Below, piece by piece: positions 8,119-16,461 of a DNA stretch of 64,000 nucleotides (position 1 is the stretch's first letter; each line of letters opens with the position of its first letter). The notes beneath the pieces were generated by a model that was not told the DNA's origin, did no database searches, and saw only the letters and a program-made list of their open reading frames with translations. Source of the DNA: Streptomyces sp. NBC_01429 (GTDB lineage Bacteria > Actinomycetota > Actinomycetes > Streptomycetales > Streptomycetaceae); NCBI RefSeq assembly GCF_036231945.1, contig NZ_CP109599.1, positions 3,690,501-3,754,500 on the forward strand, in the 5' to 3' direction. A program made the position numbers and the translations under genes.

Positions 8119-10110
8119 TCACACGTGGTCATGGTCATGGTCGTGGTCGGCGGAGTAGTTGTGGTCCGGGTCGACGGTGTGCCCGTGGTCGCGGTCGTGG
8201 TCCTGATCAACGGTGTGCGGGTGGTCGTGGTGGGTCAGGGTGAACTCGGCCGGGTGCCGGGACAGCCAGTGGTCGCGCAGCTTGGCGAACCGCAGCTTCT
8301 TCGGGGTCCGTTCGAGCCGGAGCAGCGACAGCATTCCCGTACGGCAGCCGACGAGGAGGTACGGCGTGCCGTCGGCGCCGTGCACCATCGACAGGGCCTT
8401 GGGGTAGTCGGGCAGGTCCTCGACCAGGCCGAGGAACTTCCCGGTCGTGTAGTCGTAACCGGCGAGCTGCATCCCGTACGAGCTCGCGCAGACGAGTCCG
8501 TCGCTCACCACCGCGTTCTCGATGGTGTTGGACAACAGCTTCGACCAGCGGGCCACCACGCCCTGGCCGATGACCAGTTCCTTCACCCCGCCGTCTCCGG
8601 TGAGATAGGCGCGGCCGCTCTGGATCCACAGCCGCTTGGGGTATTCGCCCTGGTCGAAGCGCCACCGTACGGTCGCGTCCGCGCGGTCCAGCACGACGAT
8701 CACGCCGTTTCTGGTGATCAGCAGGCGGTCGCCGTCCGGTAGGTAGGTGGCGGCCCAGATGGGCAGTCCGTCCACGCCGAACTCGTCGAGCGGCCGTCCG
8801 TCCGAGGCGTCCAGCTCGATCGCGCCCGCGTTGGTCGCGACCAGTGCGCGCCGGCCGTCCTCGCTGACCGCGACCGTGTGCGGCAGGGCGGGCAGTTCGC
8901 GGCTCCACCGGACGGTGCCGTCGCGCTCGGCGCGGAAGGCCCGGTGGTCACGGGTGATGCCCAGCCAGCCGGAGCGTACGGGCGCCACCCGCCGGGTGAA
9001 GCCGAAGCCGGTGGTGTGTTCCGCCTCGACGCACAGCATCGGCCCGGCGGCCGAGTCCCGTACCTGTACGACGGCCACGCCGGTGTCGGTGGCGCAGTAC
9101 AGCGTCGTGGGGTCCTCGGGCGACGGCTGGATGTCCCACACGGCCTGGCGCCGGAAGCCCATGGCGCGTACGAAGCCGCCGTCCGCGTCCAGTTGGACGA
9201 TCTCGCCGTCCTGGCACAGCACATACACCTCGGCGTCGGCGCCGATGGTCAGATCGGAGAGCTGGTGCGGAAATCCGGTCACCGTGCGGGTGATCCGCAG
9301 TGCGCGGTCGGTGTTGTCGAAGATGTGCAGCTCGCCGTCGAACCCGCCCGTGTAGGCCCGCAGATGGTCCGGGGAGAAGGTGACGAACTCGACGTCGTCG
9401 CGGGCGAAGAGGCACTCGTCCTGCTTCTCGCCGTCCGCGCCGACGATCACGATCCCGTTGGCGATGTCGGCGTTCTCGCCCGCGCCGAAGTCCTGGGTGG
9501 CCCAGAAACGGTCGTGCCGGGCGTCGTATCTGACCCGGTGGATATTGCCGTCGTCCAGCTTCACGAGATCGGGGAACTCGCAGTCGGTGAAGGAACCGAA
9601 CCGCAGGTTGCCCTTCTTGTCGGAGACCGCGTGCAGGGTCGGGTGTTCGGTGCAGGCCCACTCCATGGGGCTCGCGCCGCAGATGTTCGGCCGTATCTCC
9701 AGGACTTCGAAGGTGTGAAGGTCGAGTACGAGCATCTGGTGGTGGTAGCCGCTGGTGACATACACCCGGCCGTCCCAGATGCCGATCCCGCGTGAACTCA
9801 CCGGAGAGGGATGCTCGTTGGGGATGAGCATCGCGGGGTCGCACACGGTGGCGGGATCCAGCCGGTCGACCAGCTCCAGTGTGTCCAGCGACCACCGGAA
9901 CACGGCGCCCATCCGGTCCTTGCCGATGACCCAGCCCTCGTCGGCCGCGACGGCGAGACCGTACAGCGGCCGGCCCTGCCGCACGGAGGGGGACGACCTG
10001 ACGACCCTGAGCCGGGTGTCGAGAAGGTGGATGCGCCCGGTGGCGTCCGAGGCCAGGAGCCCCGTGCCGTCCGCGTACACGATCCTGATGATGCGGTCTG
10101 CCGGCTCCAC
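8119..10110 (-). CDS. Beta-propeller protein with a His/Asp-rich tail
   Basis: The protein is about 663 aa and made of repeated beta-propeller blades. Recognisable turns include ADGTGLLASDATGRIHLLD, FSPDHLRAYTGGFDGELHIFD, SEDGRRALVATNAGAIELDA and YLPDGDRLLITRNGVIVVLD. There is no signal peptide. The last ~35 residues are a strongly His/Asp-rich repeat (HDHPHTVDQDHDRDHG, later DHDHDHDHV) that could bind divalent metals. GTG 10108-10110 (VEPADRIIRIVY) is my best start, with AGGA about 12 bases upstream; longer starts to 10287 are possible but add only Pro-rich sequence. It is the first gene of the minus-strand set and ends 10 bases before the WD40 gene. It may pair with that WD40 protein as a scaffold. 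Confidence 0.8.
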   Translation of the reverse strand: MEPADRIIRIVYADGTGLLASDATGRIHLLDTRLRVVRSSPSVRQGRPLYGLAVAADEGWVIGKDRMGAVFRWSLDTLELVDRLDPATVCDPAMLIPNEHPSPVSSRGIGIWDGRVYVTSGYHHQMLVLDLHTFEVLEIRPNICGASPMEWACTEHPTLHAVSDKKGNLRFGSFTDCEFPDLVKLDDGNIHRVRYDARHDRFWATQDFGAGENADIANGIVIVGADGEKQDECLFARDDVEFVTFSPDHLRAYTGGFDGELHIFDNTDRALRITRTVTGFPHQLSDLTIGADAEVYVLCQDGEIVQLDADGGFVRAMGFRRQAVWDIQPSPEDPTTLYCATDTGVAVVQVRDSAAGPMLCVEAEHTTGFGFTRRVAPVRSGWLGITRDHRAFRAERDGTVRWSRELPALPHTVAVSEDGRRALVATNAGAIELDASDGRPLDEFGVDGLPIWAATYLPDGDRLLITRNGVIVVLDRADATVRWRFDQGEYPKRLWIQSGRAYLTGDGGVKELVIGQGVVARWSKLLSNTIENAVVSDGLVCASSYGMQLAGYDYTTGKFLGLVEDLPDYPKALSMVHGADGTPYLLVGCRTGMLSLLRLERTPKKLRFAKLRDHWLSRHPAEFTLTHHDHPHTVDQDHDRDHGHTVDPDHNYSADHDHDHDHV

Positions 10111-10391
10111 GATGACGGTGTCCTGACCTCGGGTGGGGTGGGGTGGGGTTGGGGCGGGATTGAGGTGGGGGCGGCTGGTTGGGGGGGCGGATTGGTTCGG
10201 GGCCGGGGGCGGCTTCGTCGAGCGGCTTCGGACCCCGACCGGCGAACAGTGGGGGAGATCGCCGGCCGGGTGCTTACCGTGGGACACGCCACGGGACGGG
10301 CCGCAGGAGGGGCCCTGGAACAGGCCGGGGAGCGGGCCGGGTATCGGGCCGCGTAACGGGCCTGTGGACGTGGCGGGTTGCCGTCCCGTGG
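10111..10391. other. Intergenic, G-rich tracts on the plus strand
   Basis: Bases 10130-10215 contain many runs of three to seven G separated by short loops, able to form G-quadruplexes on the plus (template) strand. Bases 10270-10370 repeat GGGCCGGG-like units. The region should hold the promoter of the minus-strand propeller operon, but no clear -35/-10 pair is visible. Confidence 0.5.
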
Positions 10392-10877
10392 CTACTTGCT
10401 GCCCTCGACGCCCTGACGGTCACCGTCGTCGTCATCATCGTCATCGTCGTCGTCGTCGAAGTCGTCGTCATCGTCGTCGTCGCAGGACGAGTCGTCGTCG
10501 AAGGTGCCACTGCCCGCCCCGGCGACGGCAGGATCCGCGGCGGTGTTCTGTACGGCCTTGGTGAGGGCGTCCACCGTGGCCCCCCGCTGATCGGAGCCGA
10601 GGACGAACACCACCTTCCAGACCGCGCGGCCGCCCTCCTCCGCCAGCCCCACCCCGGTGACCCGGCCGCCGCCGGACTGACGCAGCACCAGGTCCGCGGC
10701 CTGCGCGGCGTTGGTCACCTGAGGCGCGGCGGCCTGTCCGCTTCCGCCGTTCGCGTCGCTCAGGACACTGGCTCCGGACACGCTCTCCGGGGCCGTGCCC
10801 TCGCCCGCCTTGGCCAGTCCCGTTCCGCCGATCGCGAGGCCGCCGACGGCGATGACTGCCAGCAAGGATTTCCGCAT
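10392..10877 (-). CDS. Secreted PepSY-like protein with poly-aspartate tail
   Basis: The protein is 161 aa. ATG 10877 follows an excellent CAGGAGG site. The signal peptide is MRKSLLAVIAVGGLAIGG..AKA, cut near residue 24. Residues about 55-115 resemble a PepSY module (AADLVLRQSGGGRVTGVGL, VWKVVFVLGSDQRGATVDAL), a fold linked to extracellular inhibition or calcium-dependent sensing. The C-terminus is a run of nearly unbroken Asp (about 22 of 28 residues) with one Cys and one Phe, encoded by GAC/GAT repeats at about 10420-10500. Such a tail should bind calcium or other cations strongly. It lies alone between the propeller operon and the gntR locus. Confidence 0.82.
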   Translation of the reverse strand: MRKSLLAVIAVGGLAIGGTGLAKAGEGTAPESVSGASVLSDANGGSGQAAAPQVTNAAQAADLVLRQSGGGRVTGVGLAEEGGRAVWKVVFVLGSDQRGATVDALTKAVQNTAADPAVAGAGSGTFDDDSSCDDDDDDDFDDDDDDDDDDDGDRQGVEGSK

Positions 10878-11265
10878 GAGTGCCTCCTGTTGGTCGAGTG
10901 CTCCAGATCGGTATAGGAGGCGCGGCACGCGGGTCACCAGGGCATTGTCCGAACCTTGTCCGGCTGCTGTGCGACTCCTGTCCGTGACTTCACCTTGGTC
11001 CGCCCGTGGCTTACCTGAACCTGCCGCCGGGACGGAGCGCGACGGCGGGCACAGGAACGGGACGGGGACGGGTACGGAGCAGGTGCGGGGGTGGCCGTTC
11101 GGGCCTCGGAGTTCGTGACGCGGCTCGGCGCCGGTACCCGGCGATCGATCGAGGCGGGAGCGGGGCCGGGGGCCCATCGGGGCGGCAGCGGGCCCGGCCC
11201 TCGGGGCCCCGGAGGAGCGGAGGCTCTGGGGAACGGAGGCTCTGAGGAAACGGAAAAGCGGAAGC
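10878..11265. other. Intergenic region
   Basis: About 390 bases lie between two minus-strand genes. Next to the PepSY gene is its leader and presumed promoter (ending at the AGGAGG near 10885). The rest is ordinary high-GC sequence with short GGGACGGG and GGCTCTG repeats near 11040-11080 and 11220-11250. No gene or clear terminator was found. Confidence 0.4.
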
Positions 11266-11964
11266 TCAGGTGACGATGTCGTGGGAGGCCATGTCTGCCA
11301 GCGTCCACTCCTCGACCTCGGCGAGGTGGACGGCGGCGGCCTCCTGCGCGCCGGCGATGTCGCGGGCCGCCATGGCGTCCAGGATTTCGAGGTGCCGCTG
11401 GGTGGAGCCCGCGAGCCGGTGCGGGCCGGTGGCGCCGAGGACGCGCAGCCAGTAGACGAAGGGCTCGACCGACTCGCGGGCCGTGATCAGCCGGCTGTTG
11501 CCGGTGCTGGTGGTGATCTCGTGGTGGATACGGGTGTCGCTCGCGAAGAACGGTTCGTAGTCGCCCTGTTCGGCCGAGCGCAGCGCCGTGACGGCCTCGT
11601 CCCGCAGGTCGGCGATCTGCTCCAGCGGCATCACCTCGGCCGCGACCCCGGTGGCGAGCCACTCCAGGCCCTTGCGCAGCTGGCACACCTCGTGGACGTC
11701 CTGCCGGGTCGGCCGGGTGACGAACGTACCGGAGCGCGGACGCGTCTCGACGAGCCGGTCGTGTTCCAGGCGCACCAGCGTGTCGCGCACCGGGGTGCGT
11801 GACACGCCGAACTCGTTGGCGATGGCCTGCGGATCGAGCCGGGAACCGGGCGCGTACGCACCGGTGGTGATCCGCTCGCACAGGATCGAGTAGAGCTGCT
11901 CGGAGATGGGCTCCACGACCAGGGAGGTGGTGCCGCGACGGCTACGGACGGACGGGGTGGCCAT
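11266..11964 (-). CDS. GntR-family (FCD subfamily) transcriptional regulator
   Basis: The protein is 232 aa. The N-terminal winged helix (about 15-80) reads QLYSILCERITTGAYAPGSRLDPQAIANEFGVSRTPVRDTLVRLEHDRLVETRPRSGTFV in overlapping segments, a classical GntR domain. The C-terminal helical FCD effector domain (about 90-225) includes LRKGLEWLATG and RIHHEITTSTGNSRL, with the His residues that usually hold a metal. ATG 11964 has GAAGG upstream. It lies 113 bases downstream of, and in the same direction as, the DapA-like gene, and probably regulates that gene and the divergent transporter/kinase operon through the palindrome at 13010-13023. Confidence 0.9.
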   Translation of the reverse strand: MATPSVRSRRGTTSLVVEPISEQLYSILCERITTGAYAPGSRLDPQAIANEFGVSRTPVRDTLVRLEHDRLVETRPRSGTFVTRPTRQDVHEVCQLRKGLEWLATGVAAEVMPLEQIADLRDEAVTALRSAEQGDYEPFFASDTRIHHEITTSTGNSRLITARESVEPFVYWLRVLGATGPHRLAGSTQRHLEILDAMAARDIAGAQEAAAVHLAEVEEWTLADMASHDIVT

Positions 11965-12077
11965 GAGAGCCCTTCTTCTCCAACGGTCGCTACGGTCGGC
12001 TGCGGCACCGTTTCCGGCACCGGCACCGGGACCGGCGTCTGTCCACGGCACCGGGACCGGCGCCGTGGACACAGCAT

Positions 12078-12971
12078 CTAATCGATGAGATTAGCCGCTC
12101 GCAGGGCGGTCGCGATGCGCTCCCGCTCGGCTTCGCTCGCGGGCCGGAAGGGGCGGCGCGGCAGTCCGGGAGAGCGGCCCAGGAGCTCCAGCGCGGCCTT
12201 CAGCGTGGCGGGCAGGTTGGGTGCGTCGATGGCGCGCCAGACCGTGAGGATCCGCTCGTGCAGTTCGAGCGCCTTCTTGTGGTCGCCGGCCTGGACGGCG
12301 TCCCACAGCTCGACACTGAGCTGCGGCGTGACGGTGGGGATGGCGGCCAGCGCGCCGTGCGCGCCCATGACGAAGGCCGGGTAGTGCAGGTCGTCCAGGG
12401 CGGCGAGCACGGTGAACCGGTCGCGCATGCGGTGCAGCAGGTCGGCGAGCAGGTGGATGTCACCGCCGGACTGCTTGATCGCGACGACCTGGGGCACCTC
12501 GCGCAGCAGCTCGATGGTGTCCACCGGGACCAGTGCCCACGGCACCACGTTGTACAGCACGATCGGCAGGTCCGTGGCCTCACCGATCTCGCGGTAGTGC
12601 GCGACGGTCTCCTCCGGCGCGGGCGCGAAGACGTAGTGCACGGGGGTGACCTGGAGGGCGTCGACGCCGGCCTCCTTCAGCGCGAGCGAGTAGCGCTTGG
12701 CCTGGGCCGTGGAGTTCTGGATGACGCCGCCGATCACCGGGACGCGCCCGGCGACCTCGTCCACGACGACGGCGCAGATCGCGGCGCTCTCCTCCAGGGA
12801 GAGGGTCTGGCCCTCGCCCGTGCTGCCACAGGCGCAGATCGCCGTCACGCCCTGGTCGAGGAGGTACGCGACCTCGCCGCGCAGCAGATCGAGATCGACC
12901 TCGTCGTTCGCGTCGAACGGTGTGACGACGGTGGAAATCATCCCGCCGAGCTGGATGTCCTTCACGCGCAT
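12078..12971 (-). CDS. Dihydrodipicolinate synthase/KDG aldolase-family lyase
   Basis: A class I aldolase of the DapA/N-acetylneuraminate lyase superfamily, 297 aa, about the family length. Visible: GMISTVVTPFDAND at the N-terminus, the 2-keto-acid binding loop GSTGEGQTLSLEE, the Tyr in VLYNVVPW and the Schiff-base Lys in VVAIKQSGG. ATG 12971 is followed at once by the family N-terminus; a longer form from 13019 would start inside the palindrome. Substrate is unknown. The neighbours (DhaK/DhaL-type kinase, MHS transporter, FCD-GntR regulator) suggest breakdown of an exported or plant-derived sugar acid, with the lyase giving pyruvate plus an aldehyde or ketone. A true dapA role is unlikely. 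Confidence 0.85.
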   Translation of the reverse strand: MRVKDIQLGGMISTVVTPFDANDEVDLDLLRGEVAYLLDQGVTAICACGSTGEGQTLSLEESAAICAVVVDEVAGRVPVIGGVIQNSTAQAKRYSLALKEAGVDALQVTPVHYVFAPAPEETVAHYREIGEATDLPIVLYNVVPWALVPVDTIELLREVPQVVAIKQSGGDIHLLADLLHRMRDRFTVLAALDDLHYPAFVMGAHGALAAIPTVTPQLSVELWDAVQAGDHKKALELHERILTVWRAIDAPNLPATLKAALELLGRSPGLPRRPFRPASEAERERIATALRAANLID

Positions 12972-13009
12972 CTCCCGGGTATTGCCGCAAGCACAGTGCG
13001 GATGTAATG

Positions 13010-13023
13010 TCTGATGCATCAGA
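13010..13023. promoter_or_regulatory. Palindrome TCTGATGCATCAGA, likely GntR operator
   Basis: A perfect 14-bp palindrome lies 39 bases upstream of the DapA-like start, in the divergent region shared with the MHS transporter gene (start 13278). It has the size and centre typical of FCD-GntR operators, and the GntR gene is the last gene of the same locus. Confidence 0.55.
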
Positions 13024-13277
13024 TGCTAGCACGGCGTCCTCGTCAGGAGAACCGCCACTTTCCGGACACGGTCGGCGTCCCCGCAGCATGGAGGGACCAC
13101 ACCGGCCGCGAGGGAACGCCACAACGAAACACACCGACTGCGCGGCGGAACACCGACACCGCGCGGGGCACCACCGTCCGCGTCCTTCGAGCCACCGACT
13201 GCGTCCTTCGACCCCACCGTCCGCGATCTCCGACCCACCGTCCGCGTCCTTCGAGCCGCTATCGCAATGGAGCGAGC

Positions 13278-14624
13278 ATGCCCGTACCGGCCCCGCCTTC
13301 CGACTCAGGGTCCTCCCTGCGCAAGGTCGTCACCGCCAGCGCTCTGGGCACCACCGTCGAGTACTACGACTTCACCCTTTACGCGACCACCGCGGCGCTG
13401 GTCTTCGACAAGGTCTTCTTCCCCGACGCCTCGCCCCTGGTGGGCACCCTCGCCGCGTTCGCCACCTACTTCGTCGGCTACGCGGCCCGGCCGCTCGGCG
13501 GCGTCCTTTTCGGCCACTTCGGCGACCGCCTCGGGCGCAAGAACATCCTCGTCATCACGATGCTCATGATGGGCCTCGGCACCTTCGCGATCGGCCTGCT
13601 GCCCTCGTACGACAGCATCGGCATCGCCGCGCCGATCCTGCTCGTCGTCATCCGCCTCGTCCAGGGACTCGGCATGGGCGGCGAGTACGGGGGCGGTGTG
13701 CTCATGGCCCTGGAGTACAGTCCCCCCTCCCGCCAGGGCTTCTTCACCTCTCTCGTGCACATCGGCACCCCCGCCGGCGTCCTGATCCCGGTGGGTCTGG
13801 TCTCCGTCCTGGACGGCGTACTGCCCTCGGGCGCCTACGACTCCTGGGCCTGGCGGCTGCCCTTCCTGGCCAGCATCCTGCTGGTCGGAGTCGGCATCTG
13901 GATGCGGCTGAACATCACCGAGAGCCCCGAGTTCGTCAGGATGCGCGAGAAGCGCGAGGTGCAGAGCCTGCCCGTACGGGAGGTCTTCACCCGGCAGCCC
14001 GGCACGGTCGTGCTCTCCGTCCTCGCCAAGATCGCCGAGAGCGGCCTGTTCAACATCTACTACGTGGTGGCCATCACGTACGTCACCACCGAACTCGACC
14101 TGCCCAAGGGGCCGGTGCTCCTCGCCGTACTGATCGCGTGTGCCGTCGAGTGCTGCACGCTCCCCTTCTTCGGGGCCCTCTCCGACCGCATCGGCAGACG
14201 CCGGGTGTACGTGGCCGGGGCCCTGTTCCAGGCCGTCCTCGCCGTACCGTTCTTCCTGCTGATCCAGACCGGCCAGTTCTGGGCGTACGTCGTGGGCATG
14301 ACCCTCGGCCTCGGTGTCGGGCACGCCGCGATGTACGGCGCGCAGGGCGCCCTGTTCTCCAACCTCTATCCGGTCAGCGTCCGTTACACCGGCCTGTCCG
14401 TCACCCAGCAGATCGGCGCCACGCTCGGCGGCGGCCTCTCCCCGCTCATCGGCACGGCCCTGCTGTCCGTCGGCGGCGGCCACTGGTCCTGGCTGATCGT
14501 CTACTGCGTCGGTGTGGCCGTCGTCTCCGGTCTGGCCGCCACCCGGCTGCGCGCGGGCGAGGTCCCCACCGCGACGGCCGCCCCGGCGGCGCCGCACCCC
14601 ACCGAAAGGACCCAGGTTCCGTGA
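13278..14624 (+). CDS. MHS-family MFS transporter (proton symporter)
   Basis: The protein is 448 aa with 12 predicted membrane helices. Metabolite:H+ symporter hallmarks are visible: TTVEYYDFTLYATTAALVF at the N-terminus, FGHFGDRLGRKNILVITM (loop 2-3 signature), RLVQGLGMGGEYGGGVLM, and a central loop ITESPEFVRMREKREV. Family members import dicarboxylates, shikimate, betaines or similar acids. ATG 13278 has GGAG upstream; the longer frame to 13014 is low-complexity leader. Its stop overlaps the dhaK GTG (GTGA), so uptake and kinase are made together. It probably imports the substrate of this locus, a small organic or sugar acid. Confidence 0.88.
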   Translation: MPVPAPPSDSGSSLRKVVTASALGTTVEYYDFTLYATTAALVFDKVFFPDASPLVGTLAAFATYFVGYAARPLGGVLFGHFGDRLGRKNILVITMLMMGLGTFAIGLLPSYDSIGIAAPILLVVIRLVQGLGMGGEYGGGVLMALEYSPPSRQGFFTSLVHIGTPAGVLIPVGLVSVLDGVLPSGAYDSWAWRLPFLASILLVGVGIWMRLNITESPEFVRMREKREVQSLPVREVFTRQPGTVVLSVLAKIAESGLFNIYYVVAITYVTTELDLPKGPVLLAVLIACAVECCTLPFFGALSDRIGRRRVYVAGALFQAVLAVPFFLLIQTGQFWAYVVGMTLGLGVGHAAMYGAQGALFSNLYPVSVRYTGLSVTQQIGATLGGGLSPLIGTALLSVGGGHWSWLIVYCVGVAVVSGLAATRLRAGEVPTATAAPAAPHPTERTQVP

Positions 14625-15673
14625 ACCGTCTGTTCCTGCCCGCCCACACCCCCGTGGAGCAGGCTCTGCGCGGCCTGGCCCTGGCCCATCCCGGCCTGCT
14701 CGAACTCCACGAGGACCCGCTGTACGTCACCGCACGGCAGCGGCATCCCGCCCGGCGCGTGGGCATCGTCTCCGGCGGCGGATCCGGCCACGAGCCCCTG
14801 CACACCGGATTCGTCGGCCCGGGGATGCTGGACGCCGCCGTCCCCGGCCGCGTCTTCGCCTCCCCGCACAACCGGCAGGTGTACGAGGCGTCCCGGGCCG
14901 TCGCGGGCCCGGACGGCGTCCTGCACGTGGTCAAGAACTACACCGGCGACCGCATCAACTTCGGCATAGCGGCCGAACGGCTGCGCGCCGACGGCGTGCC
15001 CGTCCGCCGGGTCCTCGTCGACGACGACCTCGCCAGCGAGAGCGCCGAGACCGCGACGGGCCGACGCGGCACCGGCGCCACCGTCCTCGTGGAGAAACTC
15101 CTCGGCGGGGCCGCCGACTCCGGCCTCGGACTGGACGAACTCGCCTCCTTGGGCGCGGACTTCGCCGCCGCCTCGCGCAGCGTCGCGGTCGCCGCGCGCG
15201 CCCATACGACCCCGTCTCGGGGCGGCGAGGCGTTCGAACTCCCGGACGGGACGCTCGAATACGGCGTCGGCATCCACGGCGAGCGCGCCGCCTCGACCCT
15301 GGAACACCCCGGATTCGAGGCGCTGATCGACCGGATGACCGAGCAGGTGGTCAACTCGCTTTCGGAGGCGGCCCGTTCGGTCGTCCTCCTGGTCAACGGC
15401 CTCGGCTCGACCACACTGCTGGAGCTGTACGCGGTCCACGCGCGGGTGTCGGAGCTGCTGGACGAACGCGGGGTGACCGTGGCCGGCCGGCTCGTCGGGA
15501 CGTTCGTCCCCGCGCTGGACATGAGCGGCTTCTCCCTCACCCTCACCGCGCTGCGCGACGACTGGGCGCCCTTCTGGCACGCCCCGGCCCGTACCCCCGC
15601 CTTCCCCGCGCCCTCCGCCTTCCCCGACCTCCCCGCCTTCCCTGCCCTCGCCGCACAGGAGCCCGTTCGATGA
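14621..15673 (+). CDS. dhaK: Dihydroxyacetone kinase subunit DhaK-like
   Basis: The substrate-binding subunit of a two-part kinase for dihydroxyacetone or a related ketose, 350 aa. Visible: GIVSGGGSGHEPLHTGFVG, VKNYTGDRINFGIAAE, and GVGIHGERA, where His (about residue 219) corresponds to the His that covalently binds the ketone in E. coli DhaK. GTG 14621 overlaps the transporter stop and has AAAGGA upstream. The last ~25 residues are a Pro/Ala/Phe low-complexity tail. The following dhaL overlaps by ATGA. No PTS-type DhaM is nearby, so phosphate probably comes from ATP. Paralogues of this family phosphorylate erythrulose or apulose, so the true substrate is open. Confidence 0.88.
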   Translation: MNRLFLPAHTPVEQALRGLALAHPGLLELHEDPLYVTARQRHPARRVGIVSGGGSGHEPLHTGFVGPGMLDAAVPGRVFASPHNRQVYEASRAVAGPDGVLHVVKNYTGDRINFGIAAERLRADGVPVRRVLVDDDLASESAETATGRRGTGATVLVEKLLGGAADSGLGLDELASLGADFAAASRSVAVAARAHTTPSRGGEAFELPDGTLEYGVGIHGERAASTLEHPGFEALIDRMTEQVVNSLSEAARSVVLLVNGLGSTTLLELYAVHARVSELLDERGVTVAGRLVGTFVPALDMSGFSLTLTALRDDWAPFWHAPARTPAFPAPSAFPDLPAFPALAAQEPVR

Positions 15674-16410
15674 CGACCACCGACCAGCGGCTCGTCCTGC
15701 GCCTCTACGCGCGGACCGCGCACACCGCCCAGGACACCCTCACCGCACTCGACCAGCTCTCCGGCGACGGCGACTTCGGCGACAACCTGTGCGAGGGGCT
15801 CGACCGCGTCACCACGGCGCTGGACGCGTGCCCCGACGAACCGCCCTTCGCCGTCGCCGCCCGGGTCTTCCTGGACGAGGTGGGCGGGACCAGCGGCCCG
15901 CTCATCGGACTGCTGTTCCAGGAGATCGCCCGCGCCTTCGCCCCGGTAGCCGGAGAGCATGACGCCGGACACCATGGCTCCGGGCATGACGACGCCGGAG
16001 ACCACGAAGCCGGAGACAACAACGGCGCGGCCTGGCGCTCCGGCGTCCGCGAGGGCCTCGCCGCGATCCAGCGCGTCGGCGAGGCGGAGCCCGGGGACCG
16101 CACCCTGGTGGACGCCCTGGTCCCGGCCCTGACCGCCCTGGACGCGGGCGCGGACGTACGGGACGTGGCCCTGGCCGCCCTGGAGGGCGCGCAGTCGACC
16201 GCCGCCCTGCGCGCCCGCCGCGGCCGCGCCTCCTACGTCGGCGAGCGCGCCCTCGGCTCACCCGACCCCGGCGCCCTGGGCATCGCGCTGCTGTTCTGGT
16301 CCGCCGCCCTGGCGGCGGACCGGCCGGCCGGCGAACTGACCGACCACCTGACGACGGCGCTCGGCACCGTGACGAGCGGGCCGGCGGCTCCGGCGGGCGG
16401 CGGACGGTGA
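15670..16410 (+). CDS. dhaL: Dihydroxyacetone kinase subunit DhaL-like
   Basis: The nucleotide-binding subunit, 246 aa. The Asp cluster that binds the two magnesium ions is in LDQLSGDGDFGDNL. The phosphate-contacting loop is GGTSGPLIGLLF. The C-terminal part has RTLVDALVPAL and RRGRASYVGERALGSPDPGA, as in the family. An insertion of His/Asp/Gly repeats (AGEHDAGHHGSGHDDAGDHE, about residues 96-115), coded by tandem DNA repeats, breaks the otherwise standard domain. ATG 15670 overlaps the dhaK stop. The plus-strand operon (transporter, dhaK, dhaL) ends here. Confidence 0.88.
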   Translation: MTTTDQRLVLRLYARTAHTAQDTLTALDQLSGDGDFGDNLCEGLDRVTTALDACPDEPPFAVAARVFLDEVGGTSGPLIGLLFQEIARAFAPVAGEHDAGHHGSGHDDAGDHEAGDNNGAAWRSGVREGLAAIQRVGEAEPGDRTLVDALVPALTALDAGADVRDVALAALEGAQSTAALRARRGRASYVGERALGSPDPGALGIALLFWSAALAADRPAGELTDHLTTALGTVTSGPAAPAGGGR

Positions 16411-16461
16411 ACTCCGGCGCGGCGCTGTGGCGCGCGCCTCGGTCGTGGACGGGGTTGGCTC

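Noticed and set aside
12078..12971. Housekeeping dihydrodipicolinate synthase (lysine pathway)
   Set aside because: The genomic context is catabolic (GntR, transporter, Dha kinase), so only the superfamily is called.
13305..14597. 430-codon minus-strand frame inside the MHS transporter gene
   Set aside because: It is the antisense of a clear 12-helix transporter and is rich in Asp/Glu/Gly/His, typical of a shadow frame.
13007..15673. An 888-codon fusion ending in DhaK
   Set aside because: The first ~540 codons are an out-of-frame reading of the MHS transporter; the GTG at 14621 with a stop/start overlap is the real start.
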